From assembly GCA_035582835.1 (NCBI GenBank), contig JAYKAV010003266.1:5705795-5769794 (forward strand): a stretch of 64,000 nucleotides of DNA, in the 5' to 3' direction. The position numbers and the translations under genes are program-made. This document shows, piece after piece, positions 26,201-41,298 of the stretch. The notes beneath the pieces are model-generated. The model searched no databases. It was not told where the DNA came from and saw only the letters and a program-made list of their open reading frames with translations. Position 1 is the first letter of the stretch, and each line of letters opens with the position of its first letter. This DNA comes from Phoebastria nigripes. Its lineage: Eukaryota; Chordata; Aves; Procellariiformes; Diomedeidae.

Positions 26201-27865
26201 AAGAGGGAGGATTTGTAGCAAGCTGGGATGTTAACACCTACTTCTGCAACGGATTTGGGTTTCTAGCTTGTCCTACCCAACTTCACCAGCAGTGCATCAG
26301 CGTGGATGGATGAGTCCGCTTCTGGGGAAAGGGGAAGGAAAAACTTCAGAGCCCCAAATGACTTCAGTTAAATAGGGAGGTTGAGGCACCAGCTGCAGCT
26401 CGGTCCCCATGGACAGGATGGGTCCCTTCCCAGCACCTGATTGCACAAAGCAAAGCCTGTGGTGAGAGCATCCTCATCACAGGACCGGCCCCAGCGATGC
26501 TGTTGCTCCATGCAGACGTGGCCTAAATTGCGTTGCTATTCTTGGCAGTTGAGGGCATTTGGGTTTTTTCACTCCCTCTCTCTGAACTTCGCTGGGTAAG
26601 AAAGCCAGCGTGCCCTTGGTGATCAGCGGTCACACGGAGCAGCTCTACATGTCCTTCTGTGGTTTCTCATGTCCAGGAAATATATCTGTGGGGGAAAGAG
26701 CTGGAGGGGAAATAAATCAGGGGTTGAATTTACTTGGAAAGTGCATTTTTGGGCAAATCTCTCTAGAACCGTTCCCCGTTAACCTCTAATTTCTATTCGT
26801 GCTTCTCCCTGAGGCAGGGCAGGTAATTTCCCAGCTCCGTAACTTGGCCTGGTCCCTGGGCTCCTCTTTGACTTTGCCTCCGAGTTCAGTACAACAGCAG
26901 CAGCGTGGCGGGGAGATGTGCACCCAGGAGTGTTTTGGGGATATGGTATCCATTGCGGAGTGCCTGACAGAGCTGGTCTGGGAAAAAATCCATCCATGGC
27001 CTGAAAGATGCTCTCCAAGTGACCTGAGTGGTCAGTTCTCATCTTCTTCCTATGGCTGGGAATATCAGACCTACCATGAAGGAGGCCTAGGAGAGCTCTG
27101 GAGGACATCACCTCGCCCACTGCCCGCCCCGAAGTCTGAATCAAGACAAGGGGGCCCAGTTCGTACCCCTCTTCATGCAGAGCAAGGGGATTCTCCAAGG
27201 CTGGTGGACATGTCCTTCTCCTCCTGATCTGCCTTCCTCATGGACAGCACTCCCCAAATCCCTGTGTGGCCCCTAGTTTGGGAATTGCTTTCCGAATGCC
27301 GGTTGATCCAGCTGCAACTTGCCCAGGACCCCCTGGGGTTTGACCTAATGCCTCTCCCAGCTGGAGCAAGGGCTGCTGCTGACCAGGACACCCATGTTTA
27401 ATACCTCCAAATTCTGCTCCAAACTCTGGACCCCCACCTGGAAATGTCTGAAATGACCCCTTGCTCTGCAGGGCTGGGATTGCTGGGGAAAGGCTGGGTG
27501 GGACACCTGAGTTCACCCCCATCCTCTGCTACTGCCTGACCTTTTATCTTTGGGTGCTGTAAATGGTATTGGGAGGTTTAATGATGATAATGAAGCCATG
27601 CCAAAAGGGCTTGCAGGATCCGGAGATGAACGACTCGCTGGAAGTACAAGGCTTTTGGCAGTCAATGAAATTAATGTCTGCATTAAAAAAATACAGGTTT
27701 TTCTGACCTCAGGTTTGTTTTATTCTTTTCAGTCGAGCCAAGCGATACATATGCACAATTCATCTCTCTCTCCCTGTCCGTTCACTTGCAGATCCTCATA
27801 GCGTGGGAAAGACNCAAGCTGCCGGCATCCGACCCGGGGATTTATGCTGCTAATCTGATCAGTGT

Positions 27866-29416
27866 ATGATGGACGTGTCCAGTTGGAAGGAGATGGAGGT
27901 GGCACTAGTCAGTTTTGACAACGCTGATCAGATCGTGGAGGATCCCTGTTATTCAAATGACCTCAGCCCCGCCGGCCAGTCACGGAAAGGCCATCCCAGC
28001 TGCGCCAACCTCCTCTCCAACTTGAGAATCCTCATCAATAGCGAAAACGCCAACAATGAGACCATTTTTTCCAGGTTCTCCGCTGAGTTCAGTGAGCACC
28101 TGGTGGGGGAGAGGGTGGGCATGGATGAGGGGGACCAACGAGTCATCATCAACATCGCTGGGTTGAGGTTTGAGACACGGCTCAAGACCCTCAACCAATT
28201 CCCTGAGACCTTGCTTGGGGACCCAGAAAAGAGGATGCGTTACTTCGACTCCATGAGGAATGAATATTTCTTTGATAGGAACAGGCCCAGTTTTGATGGG
28301 ATCCTGTACTATTATCAATCTGGTGGGAAAATACGGCGCCCAGCCAACGTCCCCATTGATGTCTTTGCTGATGAAATCACCTTCTATGAGCTGGGTGATG
28401 AAGCCATGGACCAGTTCAGGGAGGATGAAGGGTTCATCAAGGACCCTGAGACCCTCTTACCAACCAATGACTTTCATAGGCAATTCTGGCTGCTCTTCGA
28501 GTACCCCGAAAGCTCCAGTGCGGCCAGGGGTGTAGCTTTGGTCTCCGTCCTGGTCATTGTCATCTCTATCATCATCTTCTGCATGGAGACCCTGCCAGAG
28601 TTCAGGGAGGAAAGGGAGTTTAAGTCCACCCAGGAGCTTTCTAAGAATCTGACAGACACCTTGCTGGCCCACAGCACCTTCACGGACCCTTTCTTCGTCA
28701 TAGAGACAGCCTGCATCATCTGGTTCTCCTTCGAGCTGTTTGTCCGGTTCATCGTATGCCCCAGCAAGACCGAGTTCTTCAGGAACATCATGAACATTAT
28801 CGACATTGTGTCCATCATCCCCTACTTTGTGACACTCACCACCGAGCTAATCCAGCAGAGCGAACTCAATGGGCAGCAGAACATGTCGTTGGCCATCCTG
28901 CGGATCATCCGGCTGGTCAGGGTCTTCCGCATCTTCAAGCTCTCCCGGCACTCCAAGGGGCTGCAGATCCTGGGGCAGACCCTCAAGGCCAGCATGCGGG
29001 AACTGGGCTTGCTCATCTTCTTCCTCTTCATCGGCGTCATCCTCTTCTCCAGCGCCGTCTACTTCGCAGAAGTGGACGAGCCACAGTCCCATTTCTCCAG
29101 CATCCCCGACGGCTTCTGGTGGGCCGTGGTCACGATGACAACCGTTGGCTACGGAGACATGTGTCCCACCACCTTGGGTGGGAAGATCGTGGGGACTCTA
29201 TGCGCCATTGCAGGGGTATTGACCATTGCGCTGCCCGTCCCTGTCATCGTCTCGAACTTCAACTATTTCTACCACAGGGAGACAGAGAACGAAGAGAAGC
29301 AAATTCTGCCCGGGGAGGTGGAGCGAATACTCACCAGCGTGGTGACGGGAAATGGCAGCATGGAGTCGCTCAATAAGACCAATGGGGGTTACCCTCGAGA
29401 CAAGGCCAAAAAGTGA
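27866..29416 (+). CDS. KCNA10: Kv1-family voltage-gated potassium channel, KCNA10 (Kv1.8)
   Basis: The protein is a pore-forming subunit of a tetrameric plasma-membrane K+ channel. The full 516-residue coding sequence lies in one exon, as is usual for Kv1 genes (human KCNA10 is about 511 aa). Domains in order are a cytoplasmic T1 tetramerisation domain at about 91-190 ([27 protein letters not shown]), S1 219-240, S2 274-296, S3 305-325, S4 343-362 with regularly spaced arginines ([13 protein letters not shown]), S5 379-400, the selectivity filter TVGYGD 426-431, and S6 about 439-463 with the Kv1 hinge PVP at 457-459. An NLT sequon at 261 lies in the S1-S2 loop. The N-terminus ([18 protein letters not shown]) and the GYGDMCP pore mouth single out KCNA10 from KCNA1-KCNA7. 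Two tandem ATGs (27866, 27869) are possible starts, and the second aligns with the mammalian start. The C-terminus ends in KAKK, without the TDV-type PDZ ligand of KCNA1-3. Acceptor-like sites at about 27732 and 27791 suggest a 5' UTR intron. Confidence 0.97.
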   Translation: MMDVSSWKEMEVALVSFDNADQIVEDPCYSNDLSPAGQSRKGHPSCANLLSNLRILINSENANNETIFSRFSAEFSEHLVGERVGMDEGDQRVIINIAGLRFETRLKTLNQFPETLLGDPEKRMRYFDSMRNEYFFDRNRPSFDGILYYYQSGGKIRRPANVPIDVFADEITFYELGDEAMDQFREDEGFIKDPETLLPTNDFHRQFWLLFEYPESSSAARGVALVSVLVIVISIIIFCMETLPEFREEREFKSTQELSKNLTDTLLAHSTFTDPFFVIETACIIWFSFELFVRFIVCPSKTEFFRNIMNIIDIVSIIPYFVTLTTELIQQSELNGQQNMSLAILRIIRLVRVFRIFKLSRHSKGLQILGQTLKASMRELGLLIFFLFIGVILFSSAVYFAEVDEPQSHFSSIPDGFWWAVVTMTTVGYGDMCPTTLGGKIVGTLCAIAGVLTIALPVPVIVSNFNYFYHRETENEEKQILPGEVERILTSVVTGNGSMESLNKTNGGYPRDKAKK

Positions 29417-29575
29417 TGGTTGAGGCCATGACNGGACTAGGCACTGTCAGGTGGGATTGGCTGGATAAGGTATAAAACATCTGCACGCTCTGATTATTTT
29501 TTTTAAACCAAATGTGCTGCTGCTTTTTTTTGTTTTCTAGACATTTTTCAATCTCTGATTTCCTGTGGCTGTTCA

Positions 29576-29581
29576 AATAAA
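29576..29581 (+). promoter_or_regulatory. AATAAA polyadenylation signal for KCNA10
   Basis: A canonical hexamer about 160 bases after the KCNA10 stop, followed by T-rich sequence near 29600-29640. No other signal is nearer. Confidence 0.65.
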
Positions 29582-29599
29582 TACCATCTTTCTTATCTC

Positions 29600-32500
29600 T
29601 CTTCCCTGCCCATCAGTCTGTTTTTTATTATTTGATGCTCATCTGCTTGACATTTAGCTTCTCTGTCCATGGCGTCAGAACGGAGTTTCCCATATACAGA
29701 GATTTCCCCCATTTACCGGAGGGGAAAAAAGGGCAAAATGACATGAAATGCTTTGCTCGGTGGCACCCAGCTGTCCAGGGATGAAGATGGGTCCAGCTCC
29801 CTGCTTTTCTTAATCCATTTTAAATAATAACTCCCCACCCACCACTCAGGATCTGGGGGGTCTAAACAATTCCCAGATCTGGGACTGAAAAATAAGCTGG
29901 CAAAAAAAATTAAAAGTTATATTTTTAGCTGGATGAGTTCCCTGGTCTGCCTGCCTAACTAATGTTGTTGGCACAGCAGGGTGGGTAGAGATGGATGGGA
30001 CCAAGCCACTGTGTGGGGGGATTAGGGGGAGAGGGATGGTGACTGGTCACGGTGGCACGGCCACCAAGAAAGATCCAGGGCACCGTGGCTCAACACCCAC
30101 TGGGGTTTCTGATGGAAAACTGAGCTCTGAGAGAGGGAAGGGGGAGTTCTCCTGCAACAAATGCTTGACTCAGGGGTTATCTGGTATACAAATGCCCTTG
30201 GGGACGAGCCACCGTGGCCTTGTAGCTTTTATTGTCACTTATGTTGCTGCAAATGGGGCACAGAGTAATGAGGGCTGACGTTTCCCGACAGCTCGGCTTC
30301 CCATTGTAAAAAGGCACTTCTGGTTTTCTAAAACATGCAAATTTCCATCGGCACTTTTGATGGGAGAAACCAGCAGCAGATCATTTTGCCGTTCTCTCTA
30401 ACGCCAGCAGGTTTTCTTCCGACAAAAACATTTTGTTCCAACTTCACTGTTTCACTTGGCTTTTTTGATGTTTCTGCCTACATTAAAATCACAGTTTCTC
30501 ATGCAGTGTCTACACATCCGCTTTTATATCCCACATCTGTTATACTTGATGTCTCATCTCCTAAAGGTTCGACACGATCATTACGCAACGTGCCAGCATT
30601 CTGGTTTGCAATTTCATTCAGAAAGGAGCCGTGAAAGATGGATTTTTTTTTTTTTTTTTTTTTTAATTCCTGGTCTGATGGAAAATGTGAGTTTGGGCGT
30701 GCTGGGATTTTCCCTGCAGTAGAAATCCTGCATCCCTCCAGCTCTGCTGCAGAGCTTGTGCTGGCTCTGGCCTGGGGGGTTGTTATTTTGGTTTTGGGGT
30801 CTTTTTGTGGACTGTCTTTCTGCAATGAGGTTCTTTTGCACCCCAGGGAGATGGATCTGGGACATGACCAGCACACCTTCAGGACAGGTTTCTCTCTCTG
30901 GGACAAATCCCNCTTTTCGCCTGCTCTCCCTGGTTTCTTCCCATCCCTCCACCATCCTCTTCTTCACCCCCCTCCCTTGCAACCCCCAGATCATCATCCC
31001 GGACAGGAGGAGGAGCTGAGAGAGCTATTTATCTCCTTCCCATTGTGTTTAAGTTCTCATCGTCTGTGGGAATGGCTGGAGGAGGCACAGCTGGGCACAG
31101 CTGGAGAGCAGCATCCTGAGACATCCCCAGCTCCTCTCCATTCACCCCTCAATTCTCTCCAGCAGCTCTGCCACATCACTATTTTTATTCCATAGCAGGT
31201 TCTTTCTCCTTTTCCTCTAGAAAGCTTGAGCTTTTTACATTCTTTTATTTTTTTTAGCACTCCCCTCCCCAAACTTCACTCCCAGCCTGTCAAAGCTGAA
31301 GCGCTTTTGGTGTTTATTCCTTGGGAAGTCACCACGAGAAACCCTGGTGAAAAGGTTTGGGTTAGGAAATATTTAGCCTGATCAGCTATGAGCACATCTT
31401 CACTGCTCCTGCTCCCTTAGCAAACAGGGACCGAAATGGTGCTGGGATGGATGGATGGATGGATGGATGGTTGGTTGCATGGAAGGATGAACAACCTGAT
31501 TCTTATTAACTTGTAAACTTCATTCTCAAATAAAAGAATAGATGCTTCAAAGTCTGACATGCAGAAAATATTGTTTATTTGGACTCAACTTTTTGTTCTT
31601 GGCTTTGTGCTGCTCCAACGGAGCTGGTCCCCAGCTGGGAATCATTTGTGGGGGTGGAGACATGGGACATTACAGACCTGAAGGCTCCAGATCTGTGAGC
31701 TGAGGACAAACTCTGCAGGGGTTTCCCCAGCACCGTNCATTGTGGGAGGTCAGGTCCAAGGGGGATCCCTGATTTATGCTGTGAGGATGGGGTCAGAGGC
31801 ATTAAACCTCTCCAGACACAATAGCTTATTTCTGATTTATCCTAAAGTGAGGAGGAGGAAAACCAGGCTATGAATACCCACTGTCAACACTCAGCTGGTG
31901 CTTGATAAAAACCTGCCAGAAAACCCATTATCCCATACAATTTGCAGCTTAGTACCTTCCCAAATACAGGCCCAAAGCTCAAAGCTCAATGAAATCCACA
32001 AAAGGCTCTTATTAACTGTACTATTCTTGAGTCAAGCCTTAATGAGCCAATCTGTCATGTCCTCTAGCACGCAGGCTGAATTCCCGCTTGAAATTTTGTA
32101 CTGCCACAGAAAAAGCTAAAAAGAAGACAAGAAATCTCTTGGCTTTATCAGAAAGATGTCCTGGCTGCTTTTTATCCCTGGACCAAGTTGGAACTTGTGG
32201 CCACGTGTGAAATATTTGTCAGCTAGAAGCATCTCCCTCCTCCTTTGAGCTCAAATTTCCAAGCAAGCCCTGGAGCATCCTTTTGCCACCAGGCAGATAT
32301 TTCTGTGCTCCCTGCTCTGTGTGCAGCAGTACGGTTTTGGCACCGCAGCCACGAGATGGCACTCCAGGATAGACATTTCCCTGGCTGTAGACAGTCCTGA
32401 CATGTGTTTCCCCCTCTCTAATGCATGCTTGGAAGCTTTTAGCTGGTTTATTTCTTTATTGCATGTATGAGCGTGGATGTGGGAAGGGATGCTTTGGCCA

Positions 32501-34168
32501 TGGGGGATGCTCTCATGGAGGATGCCCATTGCAGGGTGGCGTTTCCCAGGGACTCTTGGCACCGGTGCAGAATAGCCAGGCCAGGAGGGTTTAGGAGCTG
32601 CCTCCTGGCACAGCATTTGGGCTGTTGGTCCTGCCCAGGACAAGGACATGGATTCCCTCTCCTGTCCCACTCACCAGTAGCACAGCTACAGCCCCCGGGT
32701 GCTCCTGTTGGGTCTTGTCCATCCTGGCAGGGGCTGGTCCATGGGTTGCTGATCCTTGGAGCCATGGTTCCCACTGCATCGGGTTCATTTCTTGTTGTTC
32801 ATAACAATGAGAAAATTCCTGTGATGGAGCCGAGGTAAAACCCCGTCTGCCCAAAATCCAGGCTTGGGCCCCTCTTGGGCACAAGGGATTCCCACCCCCT
32901 GGGGCTCAGTGACCCAGGGCTGTGTGAGCTCAGGGAGCTGGGGGGGATAAATCACATTTCCCACATCATATACTCCTTTCTAGTGGGCTCAGAGAGAGGG
33001 CAACTTTTGCATGGTGAGAGGAGAGAAAAATTCATTTCCAACCCCGTTTGCCTGGATCTCTCCCTTCGCACCCCTTTTCCCATCGGGTAAGCAATCTGAG
33101 GGGCCCATTGGTGATGGAACCTCATTTATCAATAAATAATGCAAATAGCCCCTTATCCCTTAGCACAGTAGCAATGAAGAAGCAGCAGGGACTCTTGGAT
33201 CTCTCTCCTGGCTGCCTGCTGAGTGCTTTCACTGCAGCTGCTCGGGAGGAAAGAGGCAGCCTCCATTTGTAATAGGATTTTATACGGATGGAGGTAATTT
33301 CCTTTTCAAAAATGGGAACTGCTACTTTAAAGGAATGAAACAAAATTAGAGAAGGAACCGTCCTGACCATTGTGAAGGAAAGTGATCATAAAATAAATAT
33401 ATTAGGTTTTGGTGGGTTTTTTGCACAGTAGTGAAGACTGTAACTGAGGACAAGCTGGTGTTTCCAGGCTCTTGGTGACCATCTCATAGCACAGACTGGT
33501 TCATTATTGGGAAAGGGGCATTTAATTAAGATTCTTTATGGGGAAACAACTAAGTGTAACTAACTGGATTGTTCTAAACTATGGAAACTGAAATAAGACA
33601 TCACCTCTACACATGCGCAGCTGTGGATGTGCTTCTGTAAAAGCCTCACAATGGGAGGGCACGCGTTGGGCGAGAGCCATCTCCTGCCCGGCTCTCTTGT
33701 GCAGTCCAAAGGAAATCTCCAGCCAAGCCACATCCTCCTGGGGGAGTCACTGCCCTGAGATGTCTTTGGGCTGTCAGACACCATGTAGGGGACATGGGGG
33801 CAAACCTTGAGCCCAGGGATGGGGAGCTACAGGGTGAGCCACTGGGGGACATGATCGTGGGTCTGCAGGGATCTGCTCTGAGACGCTGTGTCTGGGATGG
33901 TGAGTTCATCCTCCCTGGCTGGAAATTTGGGTTTTCCAGACTCACTCATTTGATGTAGCCCGAATAAAAGAGCCAATCTTGACTTCCTAGGGACCCACCC
34001 CTCAGGCCCTGCAGGCTGTGACCACAGCTCCCAAAGGCCTTAGTCAAGACTGTGTTGACCAAATGCTCCTTAGCCACCACGAAGCAGCAAGTGTATNACA
34101 GCTCCTTCCTAATTCCTGCCATTTTATCACAAATAAATGTGCAGCCACCAACTCTGAACCATTAACGC
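29600..34168. other. intergenic between KCNA10 and CYM
   Basis: The two genes converge on this 4.6 kb region. It holds a 22-base T run (30643-30664) and a small ATGG microsatellite. Open frames are short and unrecognised. No gene is supported. Confidence 0.65.
31446..31470. repeat. (ATGG)n microsatellite
   Basis: About six tandem ATGG units, followed by diverged units (TTGG, then ATGG and AAGG). Confidence 0.9.
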
Positions 34169-34174
34169 TTTATT
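34169..34174 (-). promoter_or_regulatory. AATAAA polyadenylation signal for CYM
   Basis: TTTATT on the plus strand reads AATAAA on the minus strand, about 105 bases beyond the CYM stop codon. Confidence 0.7.
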
Positions 34175-34278
34175 CGTGTGTGAGCGAGAGATTCCTTGGG
34201 GATCTCTTGCTACNCCAAAAAACATGGTTGTGGTCTGGTTGTGTGATGAAACCACAGCACTGCTGGCATCGTGGTGGA

Positions 34279-38084
<3,806 letters not shown>

Positions 38085-38117
38085 CGTGCCGGGGCAGCCA
38101 GGGCAAACGCCCGGCGG

Positions 38118-38125
38118 TTTATATA
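38118..38125 (-). promoter_or_regulatory. TATA box of CYM
   Basis: TATATAAA on the minus strand, starting 41 bases before the CYM ATG. With the usual spacing of about 30 bases, transcription would start only about 10 bases before the ATG, giving a very short 5' UTR. A strong TATA box fits a tissue-restricted secretory gene. Confidence 0.8.
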
Positions 38126-39036
38126 GCCCCTGCGCACCCCTCCTGCGGTGCCAAGAGCAGCCAGGACCGCCGCCACGCTGCGTCCCCCCCCCCGGCGGGC
38201 ACCCGGCCAAGGCAGGTGACACCCAGGGACCGAAGGACATGGCAAACATCGACTCATATCAATACGTGATCCNGCAAGGTGGGGGGATGGCTGCAATCAC
38301 AGCGTGCTGACCATGACATCCTACCGCAGACCCCGTGCTCCCCTCCTGAACCCTCCACCCTTTAGCACCCCAAATCTTTCATCACGACCAGGCACCCTCT
38401 CNTTGTGAGCATCATTTTGGCTTTTCATTTTGGCATCCAAAGCCGTTGCAAGCAGCAGTGGGACCCCAGCTTTGTGCATCTCCCCCCACCCCGCCATTTA
38501 TGGGGGTCTCTCCCCAGTTGGGATGGGGAAGGGGGCCCCATTGGGTGCCGACGTGCGTGTACACCCCGGGGAGGTGGGCGCGTGGGGGATACGCACGTTT
38601 TGACCCTCCGGTGCCCGCCATTATCTGCAAAAACCAATTAGTACAGTGGGATGCAAACAGGCTGAGGGAAAGGTGACCCAGCAGCACGTTGACCCCCCTC
38701 AGCGTGGTTTGCCCAGCGATACGGGGACCATTAAAACAGGATTAAAACTCCTAACGAGTGCCTCGGTATCGCCCACAGCGATAACGGCTCCAGGCATCAG
38801 CTCGCCTTTCACAGTTTGCAAAGCAGAGAGCGGGAGGGAGGCGGCGGGCGAAGGACACGGGGCGACGCTGAGACATGCGGGATAAGGATCCTCGTATCCG
38901 CTCTGTGCTGCTTTTATTTGAGCAGCGTGTCCCAAGCCACTACACCCCCTCCAGAACCCTGAAACTTGGTGGCAGCGCTGGTATGGCGGCAGGAGATGGG
39001 GTTTCTCTGATGAGAGCATGGAAAAGCTGATGGACC

Positions 39037-39056
39037 TTTTTTTTTTTTTTTTTTTT
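39037..39056. repeat. 20-base T run
   Basis: An uninterrupted run of T, equal to poly-A on the minus strand. Confidence 0.95.
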
Positions 39057-39419
39057 GTCTTTATTGTTTGAATTTCCTATCAGCGTTGCCAGTATTTAGG
39101 AAGGATGCTGTGGGCAGAGCCACTCCATCCCCGCGCCGCCGGGACGGTCCCCTCCGCTGCGATGGGGCTGGTTCTTGTAATGGAGTAAAGCAGGAATTAA
39201 TAAGGATTTTTTCAGCAGAGGGAAGGGAACCAGCTGAAATTGTCTGGTTGATTTGCACAGCAGTGGGAAGGGGTCGGGGCTGGGCTATGGCGGCCAAAAA
39301 GGCAATGAGGCGCATCCCNGTTTGGTCTCAGACATGAGTTCAATCCGGATTTGAACTGAGGAAAACCATGGGGATGAACCGCAGAAACCACCTTGGGAAT
39401 AAAACCTCCCTCCAAGCCA

Positions 39420-39590
39420 AGAAAATAATATTAAAAATAAATATAAATAATAAAAATTATAAAATAATAAATGGTAAAGATATAACAGTAATAATATTAA
39501 TATTATAACGTATAATGAATACTATAAATAATGAAAATTAAAAATATAAATAATATATTCTATCTTTTTATATAATATAAATACATAAAG
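39420..39590. repeat. AT-rich low-complexity island
   Basis: About 170 bases made almost only of A and T (ATAAA, AATAAT and TATAAT motifs) within GC-rich flanks. It could be a decayed microsatellite or matrix-attachment-like sequence. Confidence 0.85.
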
Positions 39591-39873
39591 CTCACACTGT
39601 CCAGTCTTAACCCTGCCGTTAGCCAAGCAGCTTTTCAAAGGCTGCTGTCTGGGTTCAACCTTACCCCGATGGCATTCAAGCCAAGGAGTCGCACATCCCC
39701 GCCGGCAAAGCCAAAGGCAGAAAACCACTGTCCCGTCCGACTGCAGGAGCAGCGGGCGGCGTGGGGGGCACTGCAGGTTGTGTAGAGAGAAATTTGGGGT
39801 GGGAGGAATGGTTTATGCTTGGTGTAAAAGTGGGATGGGTTTGATGTGTATTTTAGGGGGGGGAATTTAGAAT

Positions 39874-39893
39874 AGAACAGAACAGAACAGAAC
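39874..39893. repeat. (AGAAC)4 just before a CR1 copy
   Basis: Four exact AGAAC units abut the 5' end of the following CR1 fragment. Confidence 0.9.
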
Positions 39894-39895
39894 AT

Positions 39896-40320
39896 TTGAG
39901 GTGCTGGAGCGTGTCCAGAGAAGGGCAACGAAGCTGGTGAAGGGTCTGGAGAACAAGTCTGACGAGGAGCGGCTGAGGGAACTGGGACTGTTTAGCCTGG
40001 AGAAGAGGAGGCTGAGGGGAGACCTTATNNNNNNNNNNNNNNNNNNNNNNNNNNNNNNNNNNNNNNNNNNNNNNNNNNNNNNNNNNNNNNNNNNNNNNNN
40101 NNNNNNNNNNNNNNNNNNNNNNNNNNNNNNNNNNNNNNNNNNNNNNNNNNNNNNNNNNNNNNNNNNNNNNNNNNNNNNNNNNNNNNNNNNNGTATTTAAA
40201 AGACGTGTAGATGAGGCGCTTAGGGACATGGTTTAGTGGGCATGGTGGTGTTGGGTTGACGGTTGGACTCGATGATCTTAGAGGTCCTTTCCAACCTTAA
40301 TGATTTTATGATTCTATGAT
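39896..40320 (+). mobile_element. CR1 LINE 3' fragment interrupted by a gap
   Basis: This copy begins at the ORF2 stretch [27 protein letters not shown] in translation and ends with the CR1 3' tail (TTCCAACCTTAATGATTTTATGATTCTATGATT). Over the last 100 or so bases it is the same as the copy ending at 13388, apart from ambiguous bases and the tail, so the two belong to one young subfamily. It is severely 5'-truncated. Confidence 0.93.
40029..40191. other. assembly gap (163 N) inside CR1
   Basis: A run of N between CR1 segments that should be contiguous in CR1. Confidence 0.99.
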
Positions 40321-40454
40321 TTTCATGCTGCTTGGAAACCATACATGCAATTATTTTAGGTATTGACTATTCAGACCTGGGAGCATCACCAGGATGCGGT
40401 GCTGGGTTTGTGACACCTCGGCCATGGCCTTGTGGCATCCCAGTCATGTCCTGG

Positions 40455-40498
40455 CCGGGTCCCAGCCAGGTCCCAGTTGGGTCCCAGCTGGGTCCCAG
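40455..40498. repeat. 11-base tandem repeat, four units
   Basis: Four units of the form NNGGGTCCCAG (the second has AGG). Each unit contains the palindrome GGGTCCC or a close variant. A short GC-rich minisatellite. Confidence 0.85.
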
Positions 40499-41260
40499 CC
40501 CGCGTTGGCTTGTGCAGCCAGGCACAGTTCACCTTGGAGCCAGAACATTAAACAGCGAGTGGGGAAACGCACGTGCAGGAGGACAAGAGGGGCACTTGGC
40601 ACCGCGCCGTGGGGGGAAAGCAGCTCACGGGAAGCAAACAGCCCCCGACGCTCCTGATTACGAGGTTGTGTTGGCTTTTCCCCTCCTCCCCGCAGGAGGA
40701 CGTGAGCTTTTGCTTTGCTGCTTGTGCTTTTTCCCCTGCACGGGGATTTCCACCTCTAGGGAGAAGAAAAAAAAAAAAAAGAGAGATTTGCTGGGTTTTG
40801 CTCCCCTAAATGCACTTTGAAAGCAACTTAAAAGTGTTTTTTCTGCTAAACTGCAGGTAAAACCACGCAGGGACATGTCCCCGGTGAGAGCTTGGGAGAG
40901 GGGAGCCAGGGCAGGGACCCTCTCAGTCCCCTAATCTGGACTACTCACGACTTCTTCAATTTACAATTTTAAATCAAGAAGGAGAGCCAGTTTTTGCAAT
41001 GGGGGTGTCCCTCTATTTATGCCAGAATCAAGTGATTTCCCACTAAATTGTCACCTCCTGTAGTTTAAAGCCACCAGGAGATTGGTAATTTCCACCAGGC
41101 AGCGCTGCCCTGGGGTCTGGGGAGTCCCCCCCCCGCAAGGTAATGGGAATTGAGGAGGGTAAGAAGTTGTTCTGTTGTTTTATTTCTTTTTATTGTTGTT
41201 TTTTTCTGCTGGGAGAAAATCATTTGCAGTATTTTCCACTGGGAGATGTCTAAAAATGAA

Positions 41261-41261
<1 letters not shown>

Positions 41262-41292
<31 letters not shown>
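41262..41292 (+). repeat. 31-base A run
   Basis: An uninterrupted poly-A tract. It may be a retroposon tail, but no source element is recognisable upstream. Confidence 0.9.

Positions 41293-41298
<6 letters not shown>

Larger units (their letters stand above)
13389..27780. other. large intergenic region, no supported gene
   Basis: About 14 kb upstream of KCNA10. It is mostly GC-rich with short accidental open frames. It contains purine-rich (GGA) runs near 18576-18603 and 22909-22940, a T-rich tract at 17132-17202, and AT-rich islands around 15.3-15.8 and 19.95-20.1 kb that could be conserved non-coding elements. Part of it (about 13.6-14.15 kb) has a different texture and could be an old repeat. 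None of these calls can be settled without alignment. Confidence 0.6.

Noticed and set aside
28756..29376. A 206-codon frame inside KCNA10
   Set aside because: It is a +1 shadow of the channel coding sequence, with composition driven by the real frame.
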